Shown: positions 25,101 through 35,729 of the stretch, piece after piece
Numbering within the stretch: the stretch's first letter is position 1
Layout of the letters: each line of letters opens with the position of its first letter
Assembly (NCBI GenBank): GCA_027186245.1
Contig: CP114495.1
Location: 6,835,001 to 6,899,000 of the forward strand
Direction of reading: 5' to 3'
DNA: 64,000 nt
From: Coriaria nepalensis
Taxonomy: Eukaryota; Streptophyta; Magnoliopsida; Cucurbitales; Coriariaceae
Position numbers and translations under genes: made by a program
Notes under the pieces: generated by a model
Databases searched by the model: none
Told to the model about the DNA's origin: nothing
Seen by the model: only the letters and a program-made list of their open reading frames with translations

Positions 25101-25899
25101 TTCTACTGCAACTTATGGAATTGGTGGAGTTGGTTTGTGTAGAATCCAGATAGAGCACTCACAAAATAATGCGAATGATGAAGGCTGTAGGGAGGGAAAT
25201 TCTACAAATCACAATGATCAAAGTACCTCTACAACAAGTCTGAATTCTACTGCAATTTATGGAATTGGTGGAGTTGGTTCAAATCAAATCCAGTTGGAGA
25301 ACTCGAAAAACAAATTTAATTACGGGACAATGAGCAAAACTATTCACAATACTAACCATTACCCAACAGCGACGGCAATAGTCAGTGGGAAATCTTCTGT
25401 GGTTTCTACAATTGATGCAGTTGGATTAAGTACAATATTGAGGGACCATATAGAACTTAATTACAGACGCATAGGCGACGAAGTTACTCAAATGACTAAT
25501 AAGTCAACAGAAAAGCCAGAAAAGGCAGACGAGATTAGTGGACAAAGTAAGAATCCTAGTATTACAACTACTAGTAATCCTGTAACTTTGGTAATTAGTC
25601 GCAGAAAGTTATTGTCATCTAAAACAGCATCAATGGACCCCGTTTCGTGTGCAACATATCGGATGGATCAAACTCTAGCGATATGCTTATATCTCACAAG
25701 GAAAATGATAAGCACGCAGTTATGGTTTCGAGGTTGTGGAATTGATTTAGCCAAAAGGTTAGGTCGTGGAGTCAAGTCGGGGAGAGTTCTAGGAGCATGC
25801 AAGTACATAAGAGGAGAGGTCTTATCATGGGTGAGTATTCAATCTTGTTTGAAATTTGGTTTTCCTTTACTTCTCTTTTTTGTGTGGAGAAGATTGTAA
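22184..25899 (+). CDS. Class II formin-like protein, PTEN-C2 part only, no FH2 seen
   Basis: Class II plant formins anchor to membranes through an N-terminal PTEN-like region and build actin through FH1-FH2. Exons: 22184-22265, 23344-24047, 24348-24575, then from 24661. Phases agree. The start MALFRKF is the family's. PTEN-like region about residues 28-190, with MHCERGAWPVLAFMLAA: the Cys (about 130) is kept, but the Arg of CX5R is Pro, so no phosphatase activity is expected, as in the family. C2-like region about 195-335 (HYLM, VQGDVFLECAH, FHTGFL, DLFPEDFRGK). Exon 4 then carries about 3.3 repeats of 45-48 residues. The open frame reaches a stop at 25899 (750 residues), but a good donor, TGG|GTGAGT, lies at 25830/25831. 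No FH1 proline run or FH2 motif follows in the window. It may be a truncated gene or a pseudogene. Confidence 0.8.
24842..25290 (+). repeat. Coding minisatellite inside formin exon 4
   Basis: The DNA unit is about 135-144 bp, repeated three times plus a partial fourth, all in frame. Each protein unit contains EHSKNDANDEGCREGN, then LNDQSTSTTSQNSTATYGI, with few changes. The repeats are recent relative to the rest of the gene. Long open frames in other frames here (for example 24842-25153 +, 24772-25158 -) result from the repeat. Confidence 0.88.
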
Positions 25900-26606
25900 G
25901 TGAAAGAGCGTTGTACTTTACTTTATCACTCTTTAAAATATCAATATGTATAGTGTATAGTGTTGTGCTTGATTTAAGACTTATGGTGGAACATAAGTAG
26001 GACGGAAATCTTGACGAAAATGTTAAAAAATTCCTATAATTTAGGTAAGCAGGTAGATGCTGTATTATTAAGTATTAACAATGAGGTGGGAGCTTTAACA
26101 TAAATGCTAGCACGCACACTCGGGAGATAAAGGGAGATTCGGTATTTTTGTTTTAATAGAAATAAAAATTTGTAAAATAAAATAATTTAAATATTTTTGT
26201 AAAATTGTCCTATTTTTAAATTTAAGTGAACGAAATTATTAATTTATCATTCGTCTTTGTTAAACAGAAAAAGAGAGAAGAGATCCCGATCGGGACCAAG
26301 ATCTCAGTCTAAACTAATAGAATGAGGTTCGTTTTAGATCAAGATCTCGGTTCAAGCCAATAGAGCGACCAAAATCTTAGCTCATTAACTTGGAGTAAGA
26401 TTTATGTCCAAGCCTAGATCGAAATCCTCAGTTTGGTCTAGATCAGACCGTGATCCTGGTCCAGGCCAAAAATAAATAAAAGAAAGGAAGGAGGCGTGAA
26501 AGAGACGAAAAACTGAGATCGTCGTTTGAGAAGGAGCAATCACTTAAAAGAGATGGGTTGGGTTATGGCGGATGGCAGAGAAGAAAGAGAGATTGCAATT
26601 TAAGAA
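25900..26606. other. AT-rich DNA downstream of the formin, no gene seen
   Basis: No FH2 exon or other coding sequence is recognised. At about 26285-26470 imperfect repeats of AGATC(T/C)CGGTC occur. An 8-bp target duplication for the next element ends it. Confidence 0.45.
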
Positions 26607-26875
26607 GGAGCAACTAGAGGTGGCAATCTGAGCCGGTCTGGCCCTGCCTGGTCTGAGCCACAAGCAGCCTGAGCCTATTTTGGGTCAGGTCGGGCTCAAA
26701 TTCATATATGACCTAAGAATGGGCTTTTTGGGTTTTTTTTTATAAAAATAATCGTATTATACATTAAATAAGTTTTATGATTCAATAAAGAGATTATATA
26801 ACAAAAAAAACTTTATTATCATTAATAACTGCAAATTAAAATGGACACATATTTCGTTTATTTAATAACTCATAT

Positions 26876-27016
26876 TTAATTACGTTCTGGTGAAGCAGAT
26901 GGACCTATAACTAATGGGTGTTTTAGGAGATGTCGGCATAAATGACCACTTTTATTTCCAACACTTCCATCAAAAACTTTATTGCACATGAGACATTGTG
27001 TTAGTCGTTGTGTCAT
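26876..27016 (-). pseudogene. BED-type zinc finger fragment of a hAT transposase
   Basis: A 46-codon ORF with ATG at 27016 and TAA at 26876-26878. It reads MTQRLTQCLMCNKVF, then GNKSGHLCRHLLKHP. Cys-X2-Cys followed by His-X4-His with about 17 residues between fits the BED finger that begins hAT transposases and binds element ends. The rest of the transposase is gone. It supports the hAT assignment, and on its own could encode only a DNA-binding peptide. Confidence 0.6.
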
Positions 27017-27257
27017 TTCAGTCTACTAGTTGGTCCAATACAGTTCGACAAAGTTGTCTAAATAGCATGTCTTGGACGTCAAGGACCAGTACCATCTATT
27101 TCCTACATTTAACAAGTTAGAACACCAAACAATAAACATATTAAATATAAAATTAAATATAAGAAGTTAATAAATAAATATAACTACCTAAAAAAAGTTA
27201 AATGAAGATGTGATTGTGGCCTTGTGAGATGAATTGAATAAAGTGGTGACCGGTGAG

Positions 27258-27650
27258 ATTTGAGAGGGAGGGGAGGGCATTATTTATAAGAGAATAAATG
27301 AGAGTATTAAGATTGTTAGGTAAGGAGAAAATAATTGATAGTGTTATACTAGCAGTTATGACTTATGAGTAAGTTAGCAGTTATGACTTATGAGTAAGTT
27401 AGCAGTTATGACTTATTAGTATGAAGGCCTTTAAGTCATAACTGCTACTATACACATAAGTCATAACTGTTAGTTTACTTTACAGGTCGATGGGGTCGAA
27501 GACACCCCTAGAGTAAATTATTAGTTATACTAGTATACTCATAAGACATAACTGCTAGTGTAACACTCTCATTTATTTTCTCCTTACCTAATAGTCTAAC
27601 ATTCTGATCTATTCTCTTATAAATACCGCCCTCTCCTCCCTCTTAAAAAA
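27258..27650. repeat. Long internal inverted repeat with TATA-like arms
   Basis: The left arm (about 27258-27375) pairs with the right arm (about 27525-27650). Shared features in mirror order are GAGGGAGG, TATTTATAAGAGAATA, TTAGGTAAGGAGAAAATAA and CTAGCAGTTATG. Between them CAGTTATGACTTATGAGTAAG is repeated several times in both directions. Each arm carries a TATTTATAAG box, so the element has two facing promoter-like sequences. Confidence 0.72.
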
Positions 27651-29775
27651 GGGATAGGTCGGGCCACCCTGTGGGTAAAAAAATTGAGCTCGGCCCCACC
27701 CGCGTATAGGCCGAGCCAAGCCCGTCCCTCATGTATCGGGTGCGGGTGCGGGCGCAAGCTCGGGTCAGGCTTTATCGGGTTAGCCCGACCCATATTACCA
27801 CATCTAGGAACAACTAATTGAAAGAGGTGGTTTAGGAGGAGAAACCGAAATCACAATGGTGGATGGTAGAGGAGGTATCGTAGAGGCGAGAGAGAGAGGA
27901 TCGCCGAGGAGTGAGAGAATTCAAAAGAAGTAAGAGAATTCTAAAGCTTGTGTGATTAAAGAAAGGAGGCAAGGAAGATCTATGTACAACCATGAAATTT
28001 ATTCTATGACAAGATAGAAGAACAGTGCAAGAAACTGATGAAATGAATATAGCTACTGCACCATATAAACTTGACAAGTCGAAGGGGAACATAAGCATAC
28101 AAATCTTAAAAGTGTATGTCCGTCAAGCCAATCAGATATATAACCGATCAGGCTATATACTTAAGAGATTCGATCTTACATGTAAACATTATCAACGCTA
28201 TAAATACTTTGTATTTATTGATTTGAGCAATTAATATCTATCAGAAGTTTATTAGTTTGTTGAAATAATAAATTTGCATCAATGTATATGTTTAGCATGA
28301 TAGATTCTCATTTCTTAGGCAAAATTATTGGGATGGTGATCTATGAGACCCAAGGAACTATAAACCTAAGAACCAAACATTTCATAGTCATAGGATTGTC
28401 GTAATGGTATATTGAAAATCCATGAAGACTATTGCATGAGCTATCTTCTTATTGTAAGAATGATGTTTTCATAATCATTAGTATTAGTTGAATATCGGGA
28501 TATGCATATAGGCGGTTAATATAAAATTAATCATTGGACGTGATCACTTGACAAGTCTCAATAGTAATGATAATGACTATTAATAAGACTTGTCAAGTGG
28601 CTATGGTACTTGTAATTCTCAGACTTGAGATCACCACAATCTTAGCATATAATATATCATACTTTAATATCGCTCCATGTCGTCTTAGACATAACCCACT
28701 AAAAGAGTGAGCGATTGAGTTTGTGTTCCAGTATATGCCCTTTGTAGGGATAAAATAGGATTCATCACCTAATTATCAAGAGGATATCAGTCATATGAGT
28801 GATGTGCCTTATGCTATAAATAATCATTACAAAGTATATTGGTTGGAAAAGAGTTTTCTATAGATTCATTGTCTAAATTGCTTAAGGAATCGCATAATTC
28901 ATATGGTATTGTCTATGGAGTTTAACAGTTAAACTATGTTTTAGGGCTAATCGGAATTTGGCATAGATGAAATGATTAGTCTGGTATAGTAATAGTCATT
29001 AAATGTTCATTGTGAGACTTTATGAACTTCTCATTGCATGGGTGACCCATACACCTTGCTAGAGGTCAATAGCAGTCTAGTGGTTTAAAGTTAATTAAAT
29101 AATAGAAGATGATTTAATAACTCTTTGACTTAAAACCTATTTTAAGATCCATAAGGTTCATTCATAGAAAAGGAATAAAACTTACAAATTATTGTATGGT
29201 CCACCTACTTGGGTAATGTAAAACTTATTGGGTCACTCATATTAAGAACAACTAGATTGAAAGGTCACAAATATAATCTTGGAAATTTGACTTATTGTTA
29301 AAGAACTTAATTTAAGAGTTAATTCATTAATTAGTTTAATTTGTTAAATCTAATATCACACTCACACAACTAACATATCAAAAATATGATTTAGATTTAT
29401 TTAAAAATTAAATAATTAATTAGAAAAATATATCAATTGACCAAAATATTTATTTAATGGAGATTTTATGAATAGTAAGTTAAAAACTAATTTTTTAATC
29501 AAACAAAATGACTATTTAGACATTAAAGTGTCAATGTCCTAAACCGGGCTATGAGTAAGGCCCAAAAAAAAAGTTTGAGCTTTATCAAGTAAAGTTAGAA
29601 TTTATTCTGGAAATAATTATTAATTTTAATTTCAGAAAAAATCACGAATTAAAACAAAGGTTAAAGCCCATATATGGGCCATAAAGGGTAATGGGCTAGA
29701 GTAGTCTAATTAAGCCTAGAGCCCAAACATCATATCCTTACAAAAGAAACATAAGACAAACCCTATCCTTCTAAG

Positions 29776-30317
29776 TAGAGATGGCAATTTGGGCTGTGCC
29801 GACCTGAATCCGTTCAGCCGGGCCCGTTAAAGCCTGACCTGCACCCGTACCCGCACCCGCAATATGCGAGCGCGGGCCGGACATAGATTATATACCCGTT
29901 TTAAAAACGGGCCAAATTCAGCCCGCGGGTATACGGGCTACCCATAGTGAACAGTACCGCAGTGAATAGTAACCCTGCAGTGAACAGTACCATCCTGCTA
30001 CATAAAGCTGTTTTTATCCAAAAATAAAAAAAACTCATTTTTATCCAAAAATAAAAAAACCCACTTTTTATCCAAAAATAAAAAAACCCACTTTTTATCC
30101 AAAAATAAAAAAAACCCATTTTTATCCAAAAATAAAAAAAACCCTATTTTTAAGCCTGTTTTTAACCGGGCTCGAGCCGGGCCTAGACTTTTGAGGCCCG
30201 CCCCGAGCCGAGCCAGACCTAAATCAAAACGGACCGAGCCCGACCCGACCTAAACGGGCTCGGGTATAATACGGGTCGGGCCGGGTAGGGCTGGGCCGGC
30301 CCGGATTGCCATCTCTA
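29776..30317. mobile_element. hAT-like non-autonomous element nested in an LTR (542 bp)
   Basis: The terminal inverted repeats TAGAGATGGCAAT and ATTGCCATCTCTA are perfect over 12-13 bp. The flanks CTTCTAAG (29768-29775) and CCTCTAAG (30318-30325) form an 8-bp target duplication with one mismatch. Both ends are rich in CGGGCC-type motifs. It is younger than the LTR it interrupts. Confidence 0.88.
30009..30145. repeat. Tandem repeat TTTTTATCCAAAAATAAAAA, about 5-6 copies
   Basis: The unit is about 25-27 bp and lies inside the hAT-like element. The minus-strand ORF at 29901-30119 with GFFYFWIKS repeats is simply its translation. Copies are almost identical. Confidence 0.85.
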
Positions 30318-30735
30318 CCTCTAAGTCTAATGTTGCCGCCCAAAAAGAGGAAGAGGAGAGAGAAGGTGGTTTTCTCTTCATCTTTTCTCTCAACATAAAA
30401 TCCCTTCCAAGAGTCTCAATGAACATGAGTTGATGATTGATCCAAGATAACCCGTTATGAGTTATTATTTATGTGGATACTAATAGAGGTTGGGTACCAA
30501 CTTTGGGTCCTTCACAAGAGGCAGCAGTGGATCTTAGGCGACGGCCAGCAGCGGTTCACAGTTGTGGAAAGGGGCAGCCGAAACATAGAGATGGATAGAA
30601 AACCGCCAATTTTAAGAGTTGATAGTAGCTCAATATATTTCTCTTCCTCCCTTCTCTTTTCTTTAGATTATAGATGGAGAGATCTAGGTTTAAATAACCT
30701 AAATATTTTAGATGTTGAATAAACATTGCACACAA

Positions 30736-31467
30736 CTCTTGATCTTTTAAAGATCTTTTAAAGGTAGATCTTTGAGTAAGCGAAGAACGAGCAACTTACA
30801 AATCTCTAGACCAATGATAGAAAGATTACATCCCTTTATAGATAACCAAACCCCATATAGAAGAATTTGTACTATAAAAAAAAACATGTATTTGTGGATT
30901 CAGGAAGCAGAAGGCAGACCCAAAGAAACCTCGAACTTTCTGGATTCAAGAAGCAGAAGGAAGAAGAAGACTTAGAGAGAAGACAGACCCATAACCCGAA
31001 GAAAATAAATCAGTAAAACACAAAATAAAAAATCTTACCTTGCTCAATAATGGTAGAGAGATTTGGATTTTGAGGGGAAGCGAGTGCAAGCTCTCGAGAG
31101 AAAATTAGAGATTGAAGAAAATGGGAGTAGGTAGTGAAATTTTGAGAGTTTCTTGACATTAATGTGAGAGCTATAAAGTAGAACAACGAAAACAGAAACA
31201 TGAGCAATGTTGTACGATGGAAGAAAAGTGAAAAACGATTTTATAGAAACCCACAAAAACTGATACCTTTTGGCAAATGTTCTTTCTTTGAGGAATTAAT
31301 TCAAACACCTACCATTAGAGCCAAACAAAAAGGTTTTAAGAATTATGAAAGGCGCGAAGTAATTCAAAAAAGAGGAGGATATGAACCATGGAATAGAGAG
31401 AGCCTCTAGTGAAGAGAGAGCGTCTTGTTGATAGAAGAAGGTGAAGGTCTGCAAAAAGCCGTTGCCA
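30736..31467. other. Intergenic DNA with one possible orphan exon (-)
   Basis: A minus-strand stretch (about 31256 down to 31043) is open and ends GAGCAAG|GTAAGATTTTTT, a strong splice donor. Its start resembles an organelle-targeting leader (Ser-, Leu-, Arg-, Phe-rich), but I cannot match it to a gene, and no following exon was found. At about 30898-30965 a GGATTCA(G/A)GAAGCAGAAGG unit occurs twice. Nothing else is supported. Confidence 0.3.
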
Positions 31468-31666
31468 TTGCCAACAGAGAAGGGGATATTAACTTGGTTG
31501 AGAAGGAAATCGAGGATCGGGTAGAGATCATCATGTTGATCGAAGACGAGAAGCTGAGAATTCATTTTGAGGATGCAGTTGAGAGCAGACATATCAAGTC
31601 CCATGGAGGAGAAGTAGAGCTTGACATACTTGAGTGAGGCAGGGGAGGCGGATCGGAAGTTAGGGT
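31468..31666 (-). pseudogene. mTERF-domain protein fragment
   Basis: On the minus strand from about 31666 the frame reads FRSASPASLKYVKLYFSSMG, then LDMSALNCILKMNSQLLVFD and DLYPILDFLLNQVNIPF. This fits two helical repeats of plant mTERF proteins, organelle nucleic-acid-binding factors. Similarity stops at about 31468, although the frame stays open with unrelated sequence to 31296. No other mTERF repeats are nearby, so this is a fragment. The call rests on remembered repeat motifs and needs a profile search. Confidence 0.5.
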
Positions 31667-33498
31667 TTGTGTATTATGAATAATGGCTCGTTTGGTTTCC
31701 ATTCTTCAGGAATCAAGCAACATAATCGTTTCTATTCCATCGTTTGGTTAGCTATATAGAATGCATCATGGAAAGAGATGCAGAAGGAAAAACGATTCTA
31801 GACTTCACCATTTTTCCACCTTTTCTTTTCGATGAGGGAGGAGGAGAGGGTCGAAATCAAAAAATTGAGACAGAGAAATGCAGTTTATTTCTAGATTATA
31901 AAACACGGAGAAATAAACAAACGTAATTTGATGCTGATTTACGAAAAATCGTAGCGAATAAGTTATTGTCTGAGATACCATTATCTTTTTTTTCTCCTTC
32001 GCAACCATCGTGACCTAGTATGGAGCTCTCAACTATCGTGAAAAATCACTCTCATCTCTGTCGCCATTGAAGCAGTATGGAGCTTTGAAGCTGTTCAAAT
32101 TAGATAATAAACCCTCTTTTATGTGCTTCTAATAATATCTATGATGGATTGCAATTTTTCTTGGTATTGACAAGAAACTATTCATTCTTCTTGGATTGCA
32201 ATTAGATATTAATAAGAAGGAGTTTTTGATGTGTAGTGAAATACAAGAGGAATCTATCGCTTACAACGGAGGAGATTGAGGATTACTTGAAATCGAAGGA
32301 AAAGGTGGAAGAACATCGTCAAGACAAATGGCTAGTATGTTAAATTCAATAATCTTTTTTAAGGTTAATCTCATTTATTTGTTTCTATTACTGATCTTGA
32401 TGTGGGATTATGTTTTAGTGGGGGCATTACAGGTGGACTAGCAGCAACTACGCATTTCTGAACAAACTCTATATTTTCGAAACTGCATTCAAAACTTATG
32501 TCTAGCAGTTTCGCATTGACAAGATGGCTTCGTAATTAAACAACTTTAAGACATCATGGACTGTAATTTAGCGAGTACTGTTTGATTATAAGTTTAGTAT
32601 TTTGTAATAGAAAGTGTTAGACTATATAAATATACATGTATATTGTGTGTTGATTGATAAATGTATACGCTGGTTTTTGAAGTAATTAATGAGACAGTTC
32701 ATGAATTATTGCAATGATTTTCACGTTCAATTGTAAGAATAATCAATATCAATATCAGATAATAGTTTACTCGACCAGGTCGAAGGCCACATCGACCCGT
32801 CGAGTACCATAACTGTAAGCCGCAAGAATTTTTGACATGTAGTTGGAAGAAAATAAATTATAAATAAGTAATTATGAAGTTTTATATTGTCATTTAATAT
32901 TTAAACTTCAAAATGAAAGTAAATATATGTTTATATATAATGAAACTAAATAAGAAGGTAAGTAAAGAAATAAACAAAATAATAATAATTAAATGATTAA
33001 AACTCAAAGTATATAAGTAAGGATTTAAAAGTAATATATATATACACGTATACATGTTTAGTAAAATATCAAACAAGGATTTGACATTCAATAAATGATC
33101 ACATAGTCTGACATTGTAGAAATCTGCTTTCCACTCACATGCCCCGCTGGGTGGCACAACATCTCCTAGTCTGACATTTTCCATAGCACCTAGATGCGCA
33201 GTCACGCCAACTTCGTCTAACACACCAAGGACATGGCCTCTACTCAAGTGCCGGTTACTTTCCACTTGTCTACTCGTTCAGGATTACCCTGCTAATAGCT
33301 GAGTTGAGTGAGGAAATATTTAGCTCAGACTCAACGCCTTCTTGAGACTTATCATCTCGTCTAGCTCTTGATAGGCATACTAAGGTCACCTCAGCTTTTC
33401 CTGACCTCGGCCTCAGTCATCATCTTTCCTCGGCACTCTATTTCCATTATCTCTGCCGACAATTCCCAACCTTGGTTACCGAGACTATCCCATTACAG
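31667..33498. other. Intergenic DNA, no gene recognised
   Basis: It starts with GGCTCGTTTGGTTTCC, like the end of many plant MITEs, but no matching opposite end was found. A CGACC/GTCGA-rich core at about 32770-32810 resembles the 14.5-kb repeat. At about 33110-33180 AGTCTGACATT occurs twice. A 123-codon minus-strand ORF (32894-33265) has no recognisable domain; its lower half is low-complexity hydrophobic. Confidence 0.4.
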
Positions 33499-33701
33499 AC
33501 CACTGAAAATGAAAATTTTGCCCCAAAAGAGAGGAAGCTAAACCTGCCATGGCTAAATCTAATGTTGGAAAGCCCGAGACTTCTCAAAAGCCACGTGCTA
33601 AGCCCGCTGAATTGAAGAAAGAGGAAGCAAAAGAAGATGATGACTCAGACGATGATGATGAATCAGATGACGAACAAGACTATAGAGAAGAATCTGCTGA
33701 G
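33499..33701 (+). pseudogene. Orphan exon of an HD2-type (plant) histone deacetylase
   Basis: HD2/HDT proteins are plant nucleolar histone deacetylases with an acidic middle. This segment reads TTENENFAPK, then after a one-base frame change EAKPAMAKSNVGKPETSQKP and EDDDSDDDDESDDEQD. It is flanked by intron-like signals, ATTACAG before 33499 and GAG|GTACGA at 33701, so it derives from a genomic copy rather than a cDNA. No MEFWG start, catalytic N-terminus or C-terminal zinc finger is present nearby. The frameshift plus isolation make it a pseudogene fragment. Confidence 0.55.
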
Positions 33702-35729
33702 GTACGATACTCGAACAAATAAATTTTGTTCACATGGTGTGAATTGGTCAGTATTATATAAATGTCATGTAATAATTATCCTTATCTGAAGAAATGATTC
33801 CTTGTTTTTATGTGAATTGTCATATAATTTCTATCTTCTCTACCTTATTTCTACAGCATTTGTTCATTTAGAATAGTAAGTTTAAGATGAGATAGTATTG
33901 CATTCAACGCTGCATCATATGTTCATTTGATATTAGATGATTTTTCATATTCAACTTTGTTTTATATTCTTCAGTAATTTCACGAGTTCTATATTCATAG
34001 AAACTTCTACAAATGGGATAATAACTCTACTATATTCATGGCAGCATTAGTACTTTAATGCAACTTCTACTAATTTGGTTGCATTTACAAATGAACACAT
34101 ATAAGTAACACATGACATTATCACCCACCAATTTTCCATTACTATTACTTTTGTAAATAATTGTGACCAAACGAAAGGTTATTTGTCAAATATTACAAAA
34201 TGACTAGATAATATGTCAAACAGTTACCGATTAAGATTAATTTTTATTCAATTCCAATCATAGGTCTTAATCGATCCGATCCTTACTGTCCGAATGGAAT
34301 CCAATTCCGATGTGAGGTAGCAAAAATGGCTTTGGTGTGAGAAGCAATGTATATACAATTAGGAGTCCCAGTAGCACTGCGTTAAAAACTTGGAATATTT
34401 TTTGAGATGATTAAATGTTTGCAGTGGAGCCATAACAACCCGTTGCAGTTGCATGTTTGTATTGATTTGCCGCTGCGACGAGACAATCGTGGTGCAAATG
34501 TTATATATTGCCAAAAAAAATAAGTAATCTTAATTGGCAAAGTCATATATCAATCATCTTTGAAGTAATTAGCAATCTGAAATTATAAGTCATAGTTTTT
34601 AGAATCCAAAATTATTTACTCCTACATAATTTTCAAATATTAAATGATAAGAATAGTTACTCTCTCTTTCTCGAAGCGTTACTAATCAGTAGCCTAGTTA
34701 CAGTAATATCGTAACCTAACAAATTTTCTTGTGGATTTTACAAGTTCTTATAAGATTGATATTAGTTAGTGCATTATTTACATTCTGGTGTCATTTAGAT
34801 CGTCAGCTCAAGTTTCATCAAATCCCAATGGCTTATCTCAAGTTTCATCGAAGTATTTTTCAGCATTTATATTTGAAGAACCGTAAAAAATGAGTTAGTA
34901 GGCTTAACTCATATCCGATATTTTATTATTTTCTTCTGATCTGTTTGATAAAACATATGTTTTGATCTAGTCTAAAAATTCTTTTGGGCTTATTCCGGAT
35001 CAGACTTATAAATTAACTTATAAGTTAGACCCAAATGAGCCAATCTATAAGCTCGATTACTTTTTAAATTAAAAAAATAGTAAATAAATATAATTAAAAA
35101 AGAATAAATAATTTCTTTTGGTTAAATAAAATCTTATTATTTATTAATAAATAATATATAAAAACGTTAAGCAAATGAATATGAAGACGATAAAAATAAG
35201 GAACTTGAGCCGTAAGGCGTGAAAATTGTAGTAGTTTCATCAAACTAACTCTGTTCAGAACTTTCTACATCACAGGCCATCCTTTCTAAGTTTGTGGTCA
35301 GGTATCCTTGCGGATGCAGCCATTGCCTTCCCAAGTACGGTGAATGGGAAGACCTCTATCTCCACACAGTACTCCAAATCACAATATATAACCAAAAGAT
35401 TAGGGGAAAAAAACAGAGAAAAAGTAACTTTGAAGGAAGGGTTTGGGGTGCTGATCCAAAATTTCAGATCACCCACTTTTCCTAGTTAGAGAAACGAACG
35501 GCCAAGCCTGCCTTCTCTCTCTCTCTCTCTCTCTCAAATGCTCGATTTGCACCAGTATCAACCATAGATTAAGTTATATATATCTACTGACGAGGAAAGT
35601 TTCAAGAAACAAAAAAAGTAACGATAGAGAACAAGAAACCATTTCATTAAATAAACGAATAAAGAAGTAATAAATCCATATTTCCATTACAAATTCTTTA
35701 GACCCATCTCATGTGTCCAAGCATAGAGA
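33702..35729. other. Intergenic DNA with CT microsatellite
   Basis: AT-rich, no gene recognised. A (CT)12-like run lies at 35513-35536. An open minus-strand stretch (35270-35476) ends MAASARIPDHKLRKDGL and looks coding-like in composition, but I cannot identify it and find no partner exon. The 3' UTR of the ERF gene (minus) must fall just below 35730. Confidence 0.4.

Larger units (their letters stand above)
26615..27806. mobile_element. hAT-like element with zf-BED remnant (1192 bp)
   Basis: The ends TAGAGGTGGCAAT and ATTACCACATCTA are imperfect inverted repeats. The flanks GGAGCAAC (26607-26614) and GGAACAAC (27807-27814) are an 8-bp target duplication with one change, as expected for hAT. 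Subterminal regions are GC-rich with GGGTCGGGCT-type motifs. The interior holds a BED zinc-finger coding fragment and a long internal inverted repeat. No transposase catalytic domain is present, so it is non-autonomous. Confidence 0.82.
28106..30735 (+). repeat. LTR of the 2-kb Copia family (+), interrupted by a hAT-like element
   Basis: The start, AAAAGTGTATGTCCGTCAAG (from about 28107), matches the start of the family LTR. Middle blocks match (ATAGGATTGTCGTAATG, GGATATGCATATAGG, TCTCATTGCATGGGTGACCC). Without the nested element (29776-30317) its length is about 2.08 kb. No primer site or pol sequence is seen on either side, so it may be a solo LTR. The right edge is approximate. ORFs at 28025-28234 and 30471-30722 lie in it and are not genes. 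Confidence 0.68.

Noticed and set aside
24772..25158. Antisense 128-codon ORF with Cys/Ile/Thr repeats
   Set aside because: Shadow of the in-frame formin minisatellite.
29901..30119. ORF with GFFYFWIKS repeats
   Set aside because: This is the translation of a 25-27-bp A/T-rich tandem repeat in a transposon.
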